Counted from the first letter of the stretch, positions 25,878-36,100 are shown. The stretch: DNA of 64,000 bases from G963556115 sp963678205 (GCA_963678205.1 OY782760.1:744001-808000); one strand, 5' to 3'. Notes: generated by a model from the letters alone, not told the origin. Made by a program: numbers and translations.

Positions 25878-28800
25878 ATGATAAAGAGTATACAGGATAT
25901 TGGTAGTGCATGTGATTTGATTAATAAGCTTGTTGTCGTGATTGATTCTCACAAGAAGATTTATTATCTGAATTCTACAGCAGAGAAATACTTTGTTACA
26001 AGTAATGATTATGCTTGTGGCAAAGATCACGCCAAAATTATTCGTATCATGGATCGATCTGGTGTATATAAGGAAGAGTTATTTGATAACAATAACAGCA
26101 TTAAAACCCATGGAAACGGGATTATTCGAGGTAGCGATGAATCAAAGTATTATATAAGTTTTAAATCTAAGGAGATTTTTTCAGCAGATAGAGAAGAAAG
26201 ATATGGGCTGTTTATCTTTGAAGATGTGTCTGATAAGGAAATTTTAAGAAAACAACTCAAGCATAAAAGAAGACTTGAGGTGTTGGGAGATTTATCTGCC
26301 AGCATTGTCTATGATGTTAATAATATACTTGGTAGCATTTTGGGCAGTGCAGAAATATTAGCAGATGAGTTGAGTGATAATAAGCATCAAAGTAAATTGT
26401 CTCAGACTATAATTAAATCTGTAAATGATGCGGCTAATCTTAGTAAAAAGCTGTTAAAATTTTCAAAACCAGCTGAGCCTGTATTTGAATTAATTGATAT
26501 TCATGAGCTTCTTGGTGAAATATTGGAAATACTCCGCGGCAGTATTGGTGATAATGTAAAGCTTGAGAGTAAATTTATCGGTAGAGAAGTTATTTTATTT
26601 ACGGATAGAGCTGAGCTTGAGATTGTATTATTTAATATTGTCTTGAGTTCACAGGATGTACTTCAGAATGGGGGTGTAATTTCATTCTTTACAGATATTG
26701 TTGATAATAAAGATAAAACTCTTTCACTCAATAATTTCAAGCTAACTGCAAACAGCTATTTCAAAATAACTATTGCAGCTAATGGTAGAGCAGTAACTGA
26801 GATTACGCAACATCAAGTCTTTAATAAAGATCATAATGCTATATTATTGAATGAAGAAGAAGGTTCAGGGCTTTGTGCAGTGTGTGACATAATGGAGCAT
26901 TTGCGTGGGGGAATTGAAGTTATCAGTGAGTCTGATGGCAGAAGTCAATTTGAGATATACCTACCTTTGTCGGGGGACATTCCTAAATTTACTAGTTCAG
27001 AAAATAGTCAATTGATAGCTGGTGTTGATTTATGGTCAGCTGAAAAGAACACAGTTGTATTATTGGCTGATGATAATGATGCCATAAGAGATTCAATCAA
27101 GGATGTTCTGCTTACTATGGGATGTGATGTTCTTGAAGCATGTAATGGGAATCAAGCTATAGATTTATTCAAAGAGAATCGTGAAATTATAAATCTTATT
27201 ATTTTAGATGTTGTTATGCCAGTTAAAGATGGTAAAGAGGTTCTATCTAAAATCCGCGAAATGGATAAAGATGTTGAAATAATTATGACATCTGGGTATT
27301 TCAACCAGCTATCAAAAAGTGTTCTTTCTGAATTTGGGGCGAATGGATATTTAGCAAAGCCATATAGAATTCAAGAGATCAAAAATATAGTTCAAAATTT
27401 AAATTCTAAAAAATACTTATTAAATGATCTTGATGCAGTTTTGTCAAGCATTGAAAAATTAAATTTTGATGATAGCTATAGCAATAGTGATAATGATACA
27501 TATAGCAAAATTAAATTAATGCTCGTTGAAAATAATCCTAATATTCGTGACCTTTTATATACGATACTTAGTGAGTCAAGATTTGACGTTACTGTGTTTG
27601 AAAGTGTAGAGTCTGCAAATAATGCTATAAAATCAGGGAGGTATTTTGCACTATCAATAATTGATATTGATTTTTCAAATGAAAATGATAAAGAGTTGTT
27701 TTTACAGTTAAAGAATAATGATGACAATTTGCCGCGGTATATAATTGCCAGTTCAAGTAAAGATGTTGAGCAAGTTGCTTTGAGAGCTCTAAAGCTTGGT
27801 GTTGACGATTTTATTCTCAAACCATTTTCGTTAAACTTTATGAAGATTCGTGTAGAAATTGCTAAAAGATATATTGAAACAGAGCAGATGAAGAACAAAA
27901 TTCAGTCTATGCTTAAAGAGAGCGAAGAAAGGATGTCTCTTGCGATTAATGGTGTCGGGATTGGAATGTGGGACTGGAAGATAAATGAGAAAGAATTTTT
28001 CGCAAGTAATAAGTGTAAAGAAATATTTGGGTATACTGATGGGCTAAATATAGGGGTGCTAGACTATCTTTATTCTGTAACTATAAAAGAAGATCAATAT
28101 ATTTTAACTAAGGAATTTTCGGACTATCTTAGAAAGCCTGAGGGGATATTAAACATTGAGTTCAGAATCAATCATCCTATTAAGGGCGAAATCTGGATTT
28201 TAGCTATAGCTAAATTATTTGACGATACTAAGAATAGCAAGCCTAAACGACTTATTGGTATCTCTATGGATGTAACTGAGCGTAAGAGAGAAGAGCACAT
28301 TCTTAGAGAAGAAAGTCAGAAGTTAGAAGAGATGGTAGTTCAGAGAACTGCTGAGCTTCTTAAAAGTAATGAAAAACTTTCAGAAGAGATAGAGGCAAGA
28401 GAGAAGGCGGAGCTCAAAAATATTGAGCAACAACTCAAATTGATGGATGCAGATAAGCTCGCATCTTTAGGAATACTTGTTTCTGGTATAGGGCACGAAA
28501 TCAATAATCCTATTCAGTTTATTATGTTTAATTTGCCGTTTATTAAAAACGCTTGGGAGTCTGCGCTGCCAATTCTTGATAAGTATTATGAGAGTCATCC
28601 TGATTTTGAACTTAGGGGAGTTCCATATTCTCTAGCAAAAGAGCGGCTTCCTAATATGGCAAATGATGTTATTGAAGGCGCTGAAAGAATAAGCAGCATT
28701 GTAAAGGAATTGCGAGAATACTCTAGAAAGAGTAGGACTGAAGAATTAAAAGAAGAAGATATTGTAGATGTTGTTCTCTCGGCTAAATCTTTATTCTCAA

Positions 28801-29228
28801 AATTTAACGGAATTCGAGATGTTGATATAGGTCTTCACACCCCAGGAGAGCATCTTGTTGCATTGCTTAATAGAACCAGAATCGAGCAGGTTATTCTTAA
28901 TTTGCTTCAGAATGCTTTTCAGGCGGTTGATAAATCAGAAAAGAAGGAAATTAAAATAGACCTTAAATATTCAGAAGATAATAAATATATTGAAATTAAT
29001 GTTGTTGATAATGGGGTAGGTATTAAAGAAGAACATATGAAGCATTTGACAGATCCTTTCTTTACTACAAGATCTAGTGATGGTGGCACTGGGCTTGGGC
29101 TTGCAATTTGTAAAAAGATAATACATGATCATTCTGGTGAGCTGTTGTTTGAGTCTGAATATGGTAAAGGTACGACGGTCAAAGTTCTTATTCCGATAAA
29201 AAAATCTTGTGATTTATATTCATTATAA
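25878..29228 (+). CDS. Hybrid sensor histidine kinase with an inactive first kinase module
   Basis: 1116 aa, no membrane helix, so cytosolic. Order: PAS-like at about 10-125; degenerate HisKA/HATPase at about 130-370, with Tyr145 in place of the phospho-His (VYDVNNILG) and broken G boxes (ANGRAV, GSGLCAV); REC1 at about 393-510 with phospho-Asp444 (LDVVMPVKDG); REC2 at about 545-665 with Asp596 but a weak acidic pocket (VENNPN); PAS at about 685-810 (GMWDWKINEKEF, GISMDVTERKR); a coiled coil; an active HisKA with His873 (GIGHEINNP); and HATPase_c at about 985-1110 (NAFQAV, VDNGVGI, GGTGLGLAICKKI). The STN-like secreted protein is immediately upstream and dprA 21 bp downstream. No separate response regulator is adjacent, so output may go to a distant partner. 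Confidence 0.88.
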   Translation: MIKSIQDIGSACDLINKLVVVIDSHKKIYYLNSTAEKYFVTSNDYACGKDHAKIIRIMDRSGVYKEELFDNNNSIKTHGNGIIRGSDESKYYISFKSKEIFSADREERYGLFIFEDVSDKEILRKQLKHKRRLEVLGDLSASIVYDVNNILGSILGSAEILADELSDNKHQSKLSQTIIKSVNDAANLSKKLLKFSKPAEPVFELIDIHELLGEILEILRGSIGDNVKLESKFIGREVILFTDRAELEIVLFNIVLSSQDVLQNGGVISFFTDIVDNKDKTLSLNNFKLTANSYFKITIAANGRAVTEITQHQVFNKDHNAILLNEEEGSGLCAVCDIMEHLRGGIEVISESDGRSQFEIYLPLSGDIPKFTSSENSQLIAGVDLWSAEKNTVVLLADDNDAIRDSIKDVLLTMGCDVLEACNGNQAIDLFKENREIINLIILDVVMPVKDGKEVLSKIREMDKDVEIIMTSGYFNQLSKSVLSEFGANGYLAKPYRIQEIKNIVQNLNSKKYLLNDLDAVLSSIEKLNFDDSYSNSDNDTYSKIKLMLVENNPNIRDLLYTILSESRFDVTVFESVESANNAIKSGRYFALSIIDIDFSNENDKELFLQLKNNDDNLPRYIIASSSKDVEQVALRALKLGVDDFILKPFSLNFMKIRVEIAKRYIETEQMKNKIQSMLKESEERMSLAINGVGIGMWDWKINEKEFFASNKCKEIFGYTDGLNIGVLDYLYSVTIKEDQYILTKEFSDYLRKPEGILNIEFRINHPIKGEIWILAIAKLFDDTKNSKPKRLIGISMDVTERKREEHILREESQKLEEMVVQRTAELLKSNEKLSEEIEAREKAELKNIEQQLKLMDADKLASLGILVSGIGHEINNPIQFIMFNLPFIKNAWESALPILDKYYESHPDFELRGVPYSLAKERLPNMANDVIEGAERISSIVKELREYSRKSRTEELKEEDIVDVVLSAKSLFSKFNGIRDVDIGLHTPGEHLVALLNRTRIEQVILNLLQNAFQAVDKSEKKEIKIDLKYSEDNKYIEINVVDNGVGIKEEHMKHLTDPFFTTRSSDGGTGLGLAICKKIIHDHSGELLFESEYGKGTTVKVLIPIKKSCDLYSL

Positions 29229-29249
29229 TATAAGTAGTTAGCATACAAT

Positions 29250-30371
29250 ATGAAAAACCTTGAAAAGATAGAAAATTTGCTCCGTTTTGCTCTTACTAAA
29301 AATATCGGGACAATAACAATAAATAGATTACTCAAACATTTTGGATCAAGCGACTATATTCTTGGCGCTTCTGAGGAAGAGCTTAAAAAAGTAAAAGGCA
29401 TAAGGAGTAATCAAATTGCTGCAATTTTGAGTGCTCCTAAAGTAGATCCTAGAGCAGAGCTAGATCTGGCAGCAGAGCATGATGTTAAGATTATTGCTTA
29501 TGATGACCCAATGTACCCAAAATCATTGCTATATTCTCCTGATCCACCATATATGCTTTATTTGAAGGGGAGTCTGAAGCCCAAAGATATAAAGGCTATT
29601 GGAGTAGTTGGTACTCGTCACGCAAGCAGGTACGGCAGAGAGCAGTCTGAAAGATTTGGTAAGGATCTTGCTCAGGCTGGATATACTGTTGTAAGTGGTT
29701 TGGCAAGAGGAGTAGATACTCTGGCTCATAGAGGTGCGCTTGCTGTAAGTGGAAGGACAATTGCCGTAATTGGTTCTGGGTTACTTCATGTGTATCCACC
29801 TGAGAACAGAGATTTGCTGTCAGAAATAGCAAGTACGGCTGCTGTAATCAGCGAATTTTCCATGGATACTTCACCAACTCGTAATACTTTTCCAAGAAGA
29901 AATAGAATTATTGCTGGGATGTCACTAGGAATTCTGGTTATTGAGGCACCAGCACGGAGTGGAGCTTTAATTACTTCTAGGCAGGCTCAGGAAATGGGAA
30001 GATCCGTTTTTGCTGTTCCAGGTATGGTTGATCAGGAACAGAGTCAGGGATGTCATAATTTAATTCGTGATGGAGCAATATTAACTACTGGAATTAGAGA
30101 TATAGTTTCAGAAATTGGTGATGGAAAAGAGATAGAGGTGTCTGATAATTCAGTTCTACCATTTACTGAAGAAAATAACAACCTGCAGCAGGAGGTGGTA
30201 AATTCAAATGAGTCAATGATTCTTAAGTCATTAGGAACAGAGGTTATTCATATTGATGAATTGTGCGCAGAGGTAAAGCTGACTATAGCTGAAGTCTCTT
30301 CTACGCTAATGATTTTGGAGTTAAGGGGATTAGTTGTAAGTGAGCCCGGGGCCTTTTATAGGAAAATATAG
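29250..30371 (+). CDS. dprA: DNA-processing protein DprA (natural transformation)
   Basis: 373 aa. DprA loads RecA on incoming single-stranded DNA. N-terminal helix-hairpin-helix/SAM-like part at about 1-75; Rossmann-fold core at about 95-310 with GVVGTRHASRYGRE, VVSGLARGVDTLAHRGAL, TIAVIGSGL, YPPENRDL, EFSMDTSPTRNTFPRRNRII and SGALITSRQAQEMGRSVFAVPG; C-terminal winged-helix at about 320-373 (HIDELCAEVKLTIAEVSSTL...LRGLV). Only 21 bp after the kinase gene and 3 bp before the archaemetzincin gene. No other competence genes are visible. Confidence 0.95.
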   Translation: MKNLEKIENLLRFALTKNIGTITINRLLKHFGSSDYILGASEEELKKVKGIRSNQIAAILSAPKVDPRAELDLAAEHDVKIIAYDDPMYPKSLLYSPDPPYMLYLKGSLKPKDIKAIGVVGTRHASRYGREQSERFGKDLAQAGYTVVSGLARGVDTLAHRGALAVSGRTIAVIGSGLLHVYPPENRDLLSEIASTAAVISEFSMDTSPTRNTFPRRNRIIAGMSLGILVIEAPARSGALITSRQAQEMGRSVFAVPGMVDQEQSQGCHNLIRDGAILTTGIRDIVSEIGDGKEIEVSDNSVLPFTEENNNLQQEVVNSNESMILKSLGTEVIHIDELCAEVKLTIAEVSSTLMILELRGLVVSEPGAFYRKI

Positions 30372-30374
30372 TTT

Positions 30375-31340
30375 ATGAATATGTTTTATCGATATGCATT
30401 TTTAGTAGCGTCATTATTATTTTCAGTATTAATTATGATGTGCGGCTGTAGCGAGGGTGATATTATTTCAAAAGTGAAAGCTTCCCCTGAGGCTAAAGAA
30501 GCTAATAGTAATACTTATTTTACGAAGTCCTTAAAATTAATTGAGATGATTGAAATCCAGACTGATAAGTTACTTCCGCTAGCCGTTAAAATGCCTCCCC
30601 CAAAGCATGGTGAATGGCGAACTTTCTGGCGGGAGCCTGAGCAGTCTCCACAAAAGTATGTTTTATCAATGCCTTCTATAGTAACAAATAAGTTAACTAC
30701 ACTATATATAAAGCCTATTGGTGAGTTCAATGATTCAGAGTATATGATACTTGGTAAGATTGCAGAGTTTTTAGAAGCAAGTTTTCAGACACCTGTAGTT
30801 GTCATGAAGAATGCAAATAATTTTTTCCCAAAAGAGGCTGTAAGAGAAAACAGTAATGCTGATAGACAGGTTAGCTCTGTTTATATTACTGACGTGTTAC
30901 TCAAAGAACAGATGCCAGAAGACGCATGGGGTGTTCTTGCAGTTACTACGGATGATATTTTCCGTGCTGAGGGTATACACAGGCTTTATGGGGATACTTT
31001 GCGTTATGCAAGAAGAGGGGTGATATCGTTATATCACTTGAAGAATGGGGGTAAAACTTCACTTTCTCTGGCATTAAAGGGCGCATCTCATGAGGCGACT
31101 CATTTGCTGTCTCTACCACATTGCTCAGAGTATAGATGTAATATGAATGGCAGAATTACTCTTGAGGAGTTTGAGGTTGCTCCATTGCATTATTCTCCTG
31201 ATTGTTTATGTAAGGTTATTTTTGCTACAGGAGCAGATATGAAAAAACGTTTTATCGATCTGATAAAGTTCTGCGGTAAAAATGGATTGACACAGGAACT
31301 TGACTATTATTCGCGTGCGCATAAGATTATTAATAATTAA
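30375..31340 (+). CDS. Archaemetzincin-type zinc metalloprotease, putative lipoprotein
   Basis: 321 aa. An N-terminal hydrophobic signal ends in MMCGCSEGD, an atypical lipobox with Cys25 as the likely lipid site. The archaemetzincin signature is clear: HEATHLLSLPHC with His239, Glu240, His243 and His249, then C-x4-C-x-M (CSEYRCNM) and a final CLC knuckle (C-x-C; the family norm is CxxC). The metzincin Gly of HExxHxxGxxH is Ser246 here. Most bacterial archaemetzincins are cytosolic and about 180-200 aa; this one has about 100 extra N-terminal residues and an export signal. Within a dprA-trpS run; the substrate is unknown. Confidence 0.82.
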   Translation: MNMFYRYAFLVASLLFSVLIMMCGCSEGDIISKVKASPEAKEANSNTYFTKSLKLIEMIEIQTDKLLPLAVKMPPPKHGEWRTFWREPEQSPQKYVLSMPSIVTNKLTTLYIKPIGEFNDSEYMILGKIAEFLEASFQTPVVVMKNANNFFPKEAVRENSNADRQVSSVYITDVLLKEQMPEDAWGVLAVTTDDIFRAEGIHRLYGDTLRYARRGVISLYHLKNGGKTSLSLALKGASHEATHLLSLPHCSEYRCNMNGRITLEEFEVAPLHYSPDCLCKVIFATGADMKKRFIDLIKFCGKNGLTQELDYYSRAHKIINN

Positions 31341-31372
31341 TAATAAATAATTTGGTAAGAAAAGGACTGATA

Positions 31373-32440
31373 ATGGCAGAAATAAAAAGAATTTTAACTG
31401 GAGATAGACCTACAGGGAAGTTGCACCTTGGTCATTATGTAGGTTCTCTTAAGAAGCGTGTTGAGCTTCAGAATGAGTATGATACTAATTTGATCATTGC
31501 TGATTTACATATGCTGACTACTAAACCAAGTGCTGAAGCGATAAGTGGCATTGCAGATAATGCTCGATCAGTTGTTGCAGATTATCTCGCAGCAGGAATT
31601 GATCCTAAAAAGGTAAATATCTACTTGCAGTCAGCTATTCCTGAAGTTTGTGAAATCAATCTTATATTTGAGATGTTGATTACTGTTAATAGACTTCAGA
31701 GAGTTCCTTCTCTAAAGGATATGGCTAGAGCAGCAAATATGAGTGATGAAGAAATGCCACTTGGACTTCTAGGTTATCCTGTGCTGCAGGCAGCAGATAT
31801 TTTAGGACCAAGAGCACATCTAGTGCCGGTTGGTAAGGATAATGAGAGTCATGTGGAAGTTACTAGAGAGATTGCTAGAAGATTCAACAATTTATACGGA
31901 GAAGTATTTCCTGAACCTGAACCGTTGATCGGTGATGTACCAACTTTGATAGGTACCGATGGAAATGCCAAAATGAGTAAATCAATTGGGAACTGTATAT
32001 ATTTATCTGATGATGAGGCTGCTGTTAATAAGAAAGTAAAAAAGATGTATACTGATCCGAACAGGGTGAGTGCTGATGTTCCGGGTAGGGTTGAGGGAAA
32101 TCCTGTATTTATATATCATGATGCGTTCAACCCAAATATTGCTCAGGTAGAAGATTTTAAAATAAGGTATCGTGAGGGTAAAATTGGAGATGTTGAAGTT
32201 AAAGAATCTCTTGCAGAAGCAATTAATAATTTTCTTAATCCGATGCGTGAGAAGTATAAAGAAATCGAAGGGGATAATGGTTTTATTGATCAGATTATTA
32301 TTGATGGTACAAGTAAAGTAAGAGAGTATTTTGTTGATACTGTTCGTGAAATGAAAAAAGCCATGGGGTTGAGATCAGTTATGAATTCAATCTCTCGTAA
32401 AGCAGAGAATAGACGAAAGAGGCTTGCAAAATCTGAGTAG
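31373..32440 (+). CDS. trpS: Tryptophanyl-tRNA synthetase
   Basis: 355 aa. Class I synthetase: GDRPTGKLHLGHYVGSL holds the HIGH-type motif (HLGH), PLGLLGYPVLQAADIL and VPVGKDNESHVEVTREIARR form the Trp pocket, and NAKMSKSIGNCI is the KMSKS loop. ATG 31373 has AAAGG (31361-31365) 7 nt upstream; an in-frame TTG at 31352 is less likely. A basic C-terminal tail (RKAENRRKRLAKSE) is present. It is followed by a very long-stemmed terminator. No T-box or trp leader was seen; it is probably read from the upstream dprA transcript. Confidence 0.96.
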   Translation: MAEIKRILTGDRPTGKLHLGHYVGSLKKRVELQNEYDTNLIIADLHMLTTKPSAEAISGIADNARSVVADYLAAGIDPKKVNIYLQSAIPEVCEINLIFEMLITVNRLQRVPSLKDMARAANMSDEEMPLGLLGYPVLQAADILGPRAHLVPVGKDNESHVEVTREIARRFNNLYGEVFPEPEPLIGDVPTLIGTDGNAKMSKSIGNCIYLSDDEAAVNKKVKKMYTDPNRVSADVPGRVEGNPVFIYHDAFNPNIAQVEDFKIRYREGKIGDVEVKESLAEAINNFLNPMREKYKEIEGDNGFIDQIIIDGTSKVREYFVDTVREMKKAMGLRSVMNSISRKAENRRKRLAKSE

Positions 32441-32456
32441 GATTTAATTATAATAT

Positions 32457-32501
32457 AAAGTAAATAGTGCCTCTAAATTGTTTAGAGGCACTATTTACTT
32501 T
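32457..32501. terminator. Bidirectional terminator, 21-bp perfect stem
   Basis: 32457-32477 pairs without mismatch to 32481-32501 around a 3-nt loop. It separates trpS (+) from the 46-aa gene on the minus strand. Confidence 0.8.
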
Positions 32502-32527
32502 AGTTAATATTCATATATTAAATAATA

Positions 32528-32668
32528 TTATCTTAAGCATGCAGGTAGGCCGCCATTTTCTTTGTGATTCTTGACGCATTCACAGCACACCCCCTTATTA
32601 TGGCAGTCACTTGTACAATTGCAGTTATTCAAATTAACCTCTTTTTTTGGACATTCTGTATTACTCAT
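32528..32668 (-). CDS. DUF6485-type Cys-rich mini-protein
   Basis: 46 aa, eight Cys. ATG at 32668 has AGGAG 6 nt upstream on the minus strand (complement of 32675-32679). The Cys pattern is C-P near residue 6, then CNC at 16-18, C at 22, CCEC at 28-31, and LPAC at the end; NKGVCCECVKNH followed by NGGLPACLR matches the short DUF6485 family as I recall it (conserved GVCCECL-x-x-H and LPAC-F/Y). A zinc or Fe-S knuckle is likely, but its role is unknown. The gene ends 27 bp from the trpS terminator. Confidence 0.8.
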   Translation of the reverse strand: MSNTECPKKEVNLNNCNCTSDCHNKGVCCECVKNHKENGGLPACLR

Positions 32669-32799
32669 AATTTACTCCTGTGGGTGATTTAATAATAGTA
32701 AAAATAAATTATTTGAAAAGTTTAATACTTAAATTATAGAGTAATGTATCCTATTTCAATAAAAAAAACATAAAAAGTAAAAAAAAAAAGAAATGACTA

Positions 32800-32828
32800 T
32801 TGCATGTTTCCGAAAAATGTTGTAGAAT
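32800..32828 (+). promoter_or_regulatory. Sigma-70-type promoter for a candidate small RNA
   Basis: TTGCAT (32800-32805), exactly 17 nt, TAGAAT (32823-32828). The predicted start is about 32835. Confidence 0.55.
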
Positions 32829-32834
32829 ACCCAT

Positions 32835-32911
32835 AGAGTGAGACGAATACCCCCCCCCATTCGTTTCCTTTTCCCCCCCCGACCCCCGGAAATCCGGGGG
32901 TTTCCCATTTT
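32835..32911 (+). ncRNA. Candidate small RNA with poly-C loop and intrinsic terminator
   Basis: About 77 nt between the promoter above and a hairpin end. Hairpin 1: ACGAAT/ATTCGT (32843-32848 with 32859-32864) exposes a loop of A plus nine C (32850-32858). A linker carries eight C (32873-32880). The 3' hairpin CCCCCGGA/TCCGGGGG (32883-32890 with 32893-32900) is followed by TTTCCCATTTT. No ORF of note. Such C-rich loops are known to pair with G-rich targets, as in Helicobacter RepG. Here the downstream gene at 33134 contains a G7 (34864-34870) and a G8 (36391-36398) tract, each complementary over 9 nt. Transcription is not shown by sequence alone. Confidence 0.45.
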
Positions 32912-33133
32912 ATAGACATATCATTAATTCTTTAATTTTTATCCTTGCCATAATAACTAATACAGAGACTGTGAGTTATGTTCTTCGGTAGTATTTCAAT
33001 AAAACAGTAATTAACTAAAAAAGTATTTCCTTAAAATAGATTTAATAGCATAATAGAAATAGTCTAATTCGATAAAGATTGAAGACTATTATAATAAATA
33101 TTATTTATTTAATTTATATATTTGAGGGATACT
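32912..33133 (+). other. AT-rich upstream region of the 33134 gene
   Basis: No ORF. Contains TCTAATTCGATA (33063-33074), repeated at a similar distance before the aldo/keto reductase gene (37143-37154). Confidence 0.3.
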
Positions 33134-36100
33134 ATGATCAAATCTAGGGCATTTATTAATATACTGTTATTTATATTTTTTTGGGTATTGCCATGTTCAA
33201 TAAAATTGCAGGCAAATGAACCTGCTGAATTAGAAGAAGGATGGAATATCTATATTGATAATGGTAATACTCTTGAGGCTCTTGAACTATTTAAAAAAGC
33301 ATATAATAAGAGTCCAGATAAAATGAAAGTGGCAAGTTCATATTCACAACTTTTATTACAGGTTGGTAAATATGAAGAAGCGGCTAAAATTCTTATTAAT
33401 GCATTTAGAAGTTGTAAATGGGATAAGTGGTGTGAGCCTGCTATTGCGGATTTAATGTCTATTACGGAATATTTGCCTTCAACTTTAGATCTTATTGAGG
33501 TTTTTGAGGCTCGCCTTAATAATACTGAGATTACATGGATAGAAAAAACCCTTATAAGTGATTCGCTTGCAAAATTGATGCTTGAAAATCAGGAATTTGA
33601 TAACGCTAAAATACTTTATAAAGATAATAATTTTGTTAAGGACTGGATGGTACTTGGCCCATTTAGTAATAGGAATCAGCAAGAATTTCTAGCCTCTCAA
33701 AAATTTGAAGAAGAAATTGATGTCATTGATTTGAATAAGACTTGGCAGGGGCGTGGCAGGCTGTTAAATTGGCAGAAGGTTACTTCACCTAATAACGGGA
33801 CACTTGATTTAGGAATGGTGTTGTATCCCAGTGAAGAGAGTATGGGATATGTTATGTGCTATATTGAATCAGAAGATGTGTCACATGCTGTATTTGCTGT
33901 TGAGCAATCTGGTGCTTCTGCTATGTGGGTTAATGGTGAGTTGAAATATGTTGATAGTGTTTACGTAAAGAATAGTTCTGCTTTGCAACGATTGATCGGA
34001 GTAGATCTTAAAAAAGGTGTTAATCAAGTAGTATTTAAATTAGCAGCAGGTAAGGATGTATTACCTAAAATTCGTTTACAAGTACTCTATGGAACTGTTG
34101 CTCAAATGTCAGAAATATCTTCATCTGCTTTTGTTGATAATAACAGAAATAAATTTCATTTCAGTGTTTCAGAGGCATTTTCTGATAAATATAAAAACTC
34201 AAATAACAGTTTAAAGGGTGCTAGTAAGATGCCTATAGTTAAACAGGGTGATTCCTGGGGCACAGCTGGGGCATTATGGGGGGCTCTTGCTGAATTTGAG
34301 AAGATTGTAAGTAATAAAGCAATGATATCAACATATGACTATGCTCTAGCACTTATGAACATGGGCTATCTGGTAAATCAATATGGGTTTGATAGTAGTG
34401 AAAAAGGCCGCGAAAGAAATTATGATACATTATTAATTACTCAGTATCCAAATTGTCCTTTATTTTTAAACTCAGCTGCATATGTACAAATCGGTGATAA
34501 TCCTAAAAAAGAGTTATTAGAGAGAGCGGTAAAAATTAGTCCAATGGAGATTGCTGCAAGAGAAGGATTAATGATTTTAGAAGTTAATACGGGATTTTAT
34601 GATAAAGCTTGGAAGAGTGCTGAGAAACTTGCCAAAGATAGTGGTTGGAGTTTCAGCACTTATCATATTTTAGCGAATATATCTGAGATGAATGGATGGA
34701 ATGCTGAAGCATTGCGTTATTATACTAAGACTTTAGAGTATGCTCATGGTAAAGGTTGGCTATATGCAAGAAGGGCAGGGATAAGTGCATCAGTTCGCGA
34801 GGCAATAGAAATTCTCCAAGCAGGCAGTAAGAGAGTTTTTGATAAAGATTTAGCTCAAGCTATGGGGGGGTGGCTTTATAAAGATAGTCAATTTGATAAG
34901 GCTAATAAAGTTTATGAAAAGTTAATTCAGCTTGAAAAGTATTCTGAAGAATACTGGGATGGTTATGCTGCATGTAGTGTTGCTTTGGGAGATTATGAAC
35001 AAGCAATTGCTAAATTGAAAGAAGGGCTTACTTGGATGCCGCAGAGTCCATTTTTAAGAGAGAAAATAGGGCGTCTCCTTTTGAGAATAGGGGAAAGAGA
35101 TGAAGGTCTGAAGTATTTTCACCAAGCGCTTGGGATTCAAAAGGATAATCCAGATCTTATAGCATATATTGAAGAATTATCAAATTCTGATAAGCCATTT
35201 TATGCGGATAGTGAAGTTGATTTCGCAATACTAGAGGGTAAGGATATATTACCAAGCGATTATCCTCAGTTTGATAGAGTACGACTTCTTCATCAGAATT
35301 ATGTAACTGTTATCGAGAATGGTTCAATGAAGAGAATGGTTCGGAAGGTTGTAAAAGTACTTAGGGATTCTGCAGTAAAAGAAGTGTCAACCGAGGGCAT
35401 ATTTTATGATAGCAGTAGGCAGAAAGTCGATATTAAGCATGCAAGGGTTATTCAAACTAACGGTGAAATTAATGAAAATCCAGTAATAGAGGATGGTATG
35501 TATAATTCCGGATTTAAAACTGGAGGAATATATGATTCTGCCCAAGTAAGAAGTATTAAGTTCTTAAATGTCAAAGAAGGTTCTATTATTGATATTATGT
35601 ATACGATAGAGGATACTCAGGCAAATATATATCATGATGAATTCTCTGATATACAATTCTTTGGTGAGATTGAACCAACGATAAAGTTTATGTATACTGC
35701 TGTAGTACCTAAAAAGATGGGGGTTGAGTCATATGTAAATGGGGTTAATAAAAAAATAGTAGTTAAAGATATTGAAAATAATATGGTAGAGATTCGACTT
35801 GAGCTCGATAATGTTGCAGGAATAGCGATAGAACCAATGATGCCTCCTATTGAAGAAATAAAACCCTTTATTGCTGTAAGTACCTTTAAAGATTGGAGTG
35901 ATTTGTCTAAGTGGGCTTATGGGTTATTTGAGCCTGAGATAATACTTCCAAATGACATAAAAAGTATTGTACATGATATTGTAAAAGATGCTAAAAATAT
36001 AGACGAAAAAATAGCTGCTATATATAACTATGTCACAAAAAATATTAGGTATGTATCTATCTCGTATGGGAGGTTTGGGTATGTGCCACACAAAGCTGAA

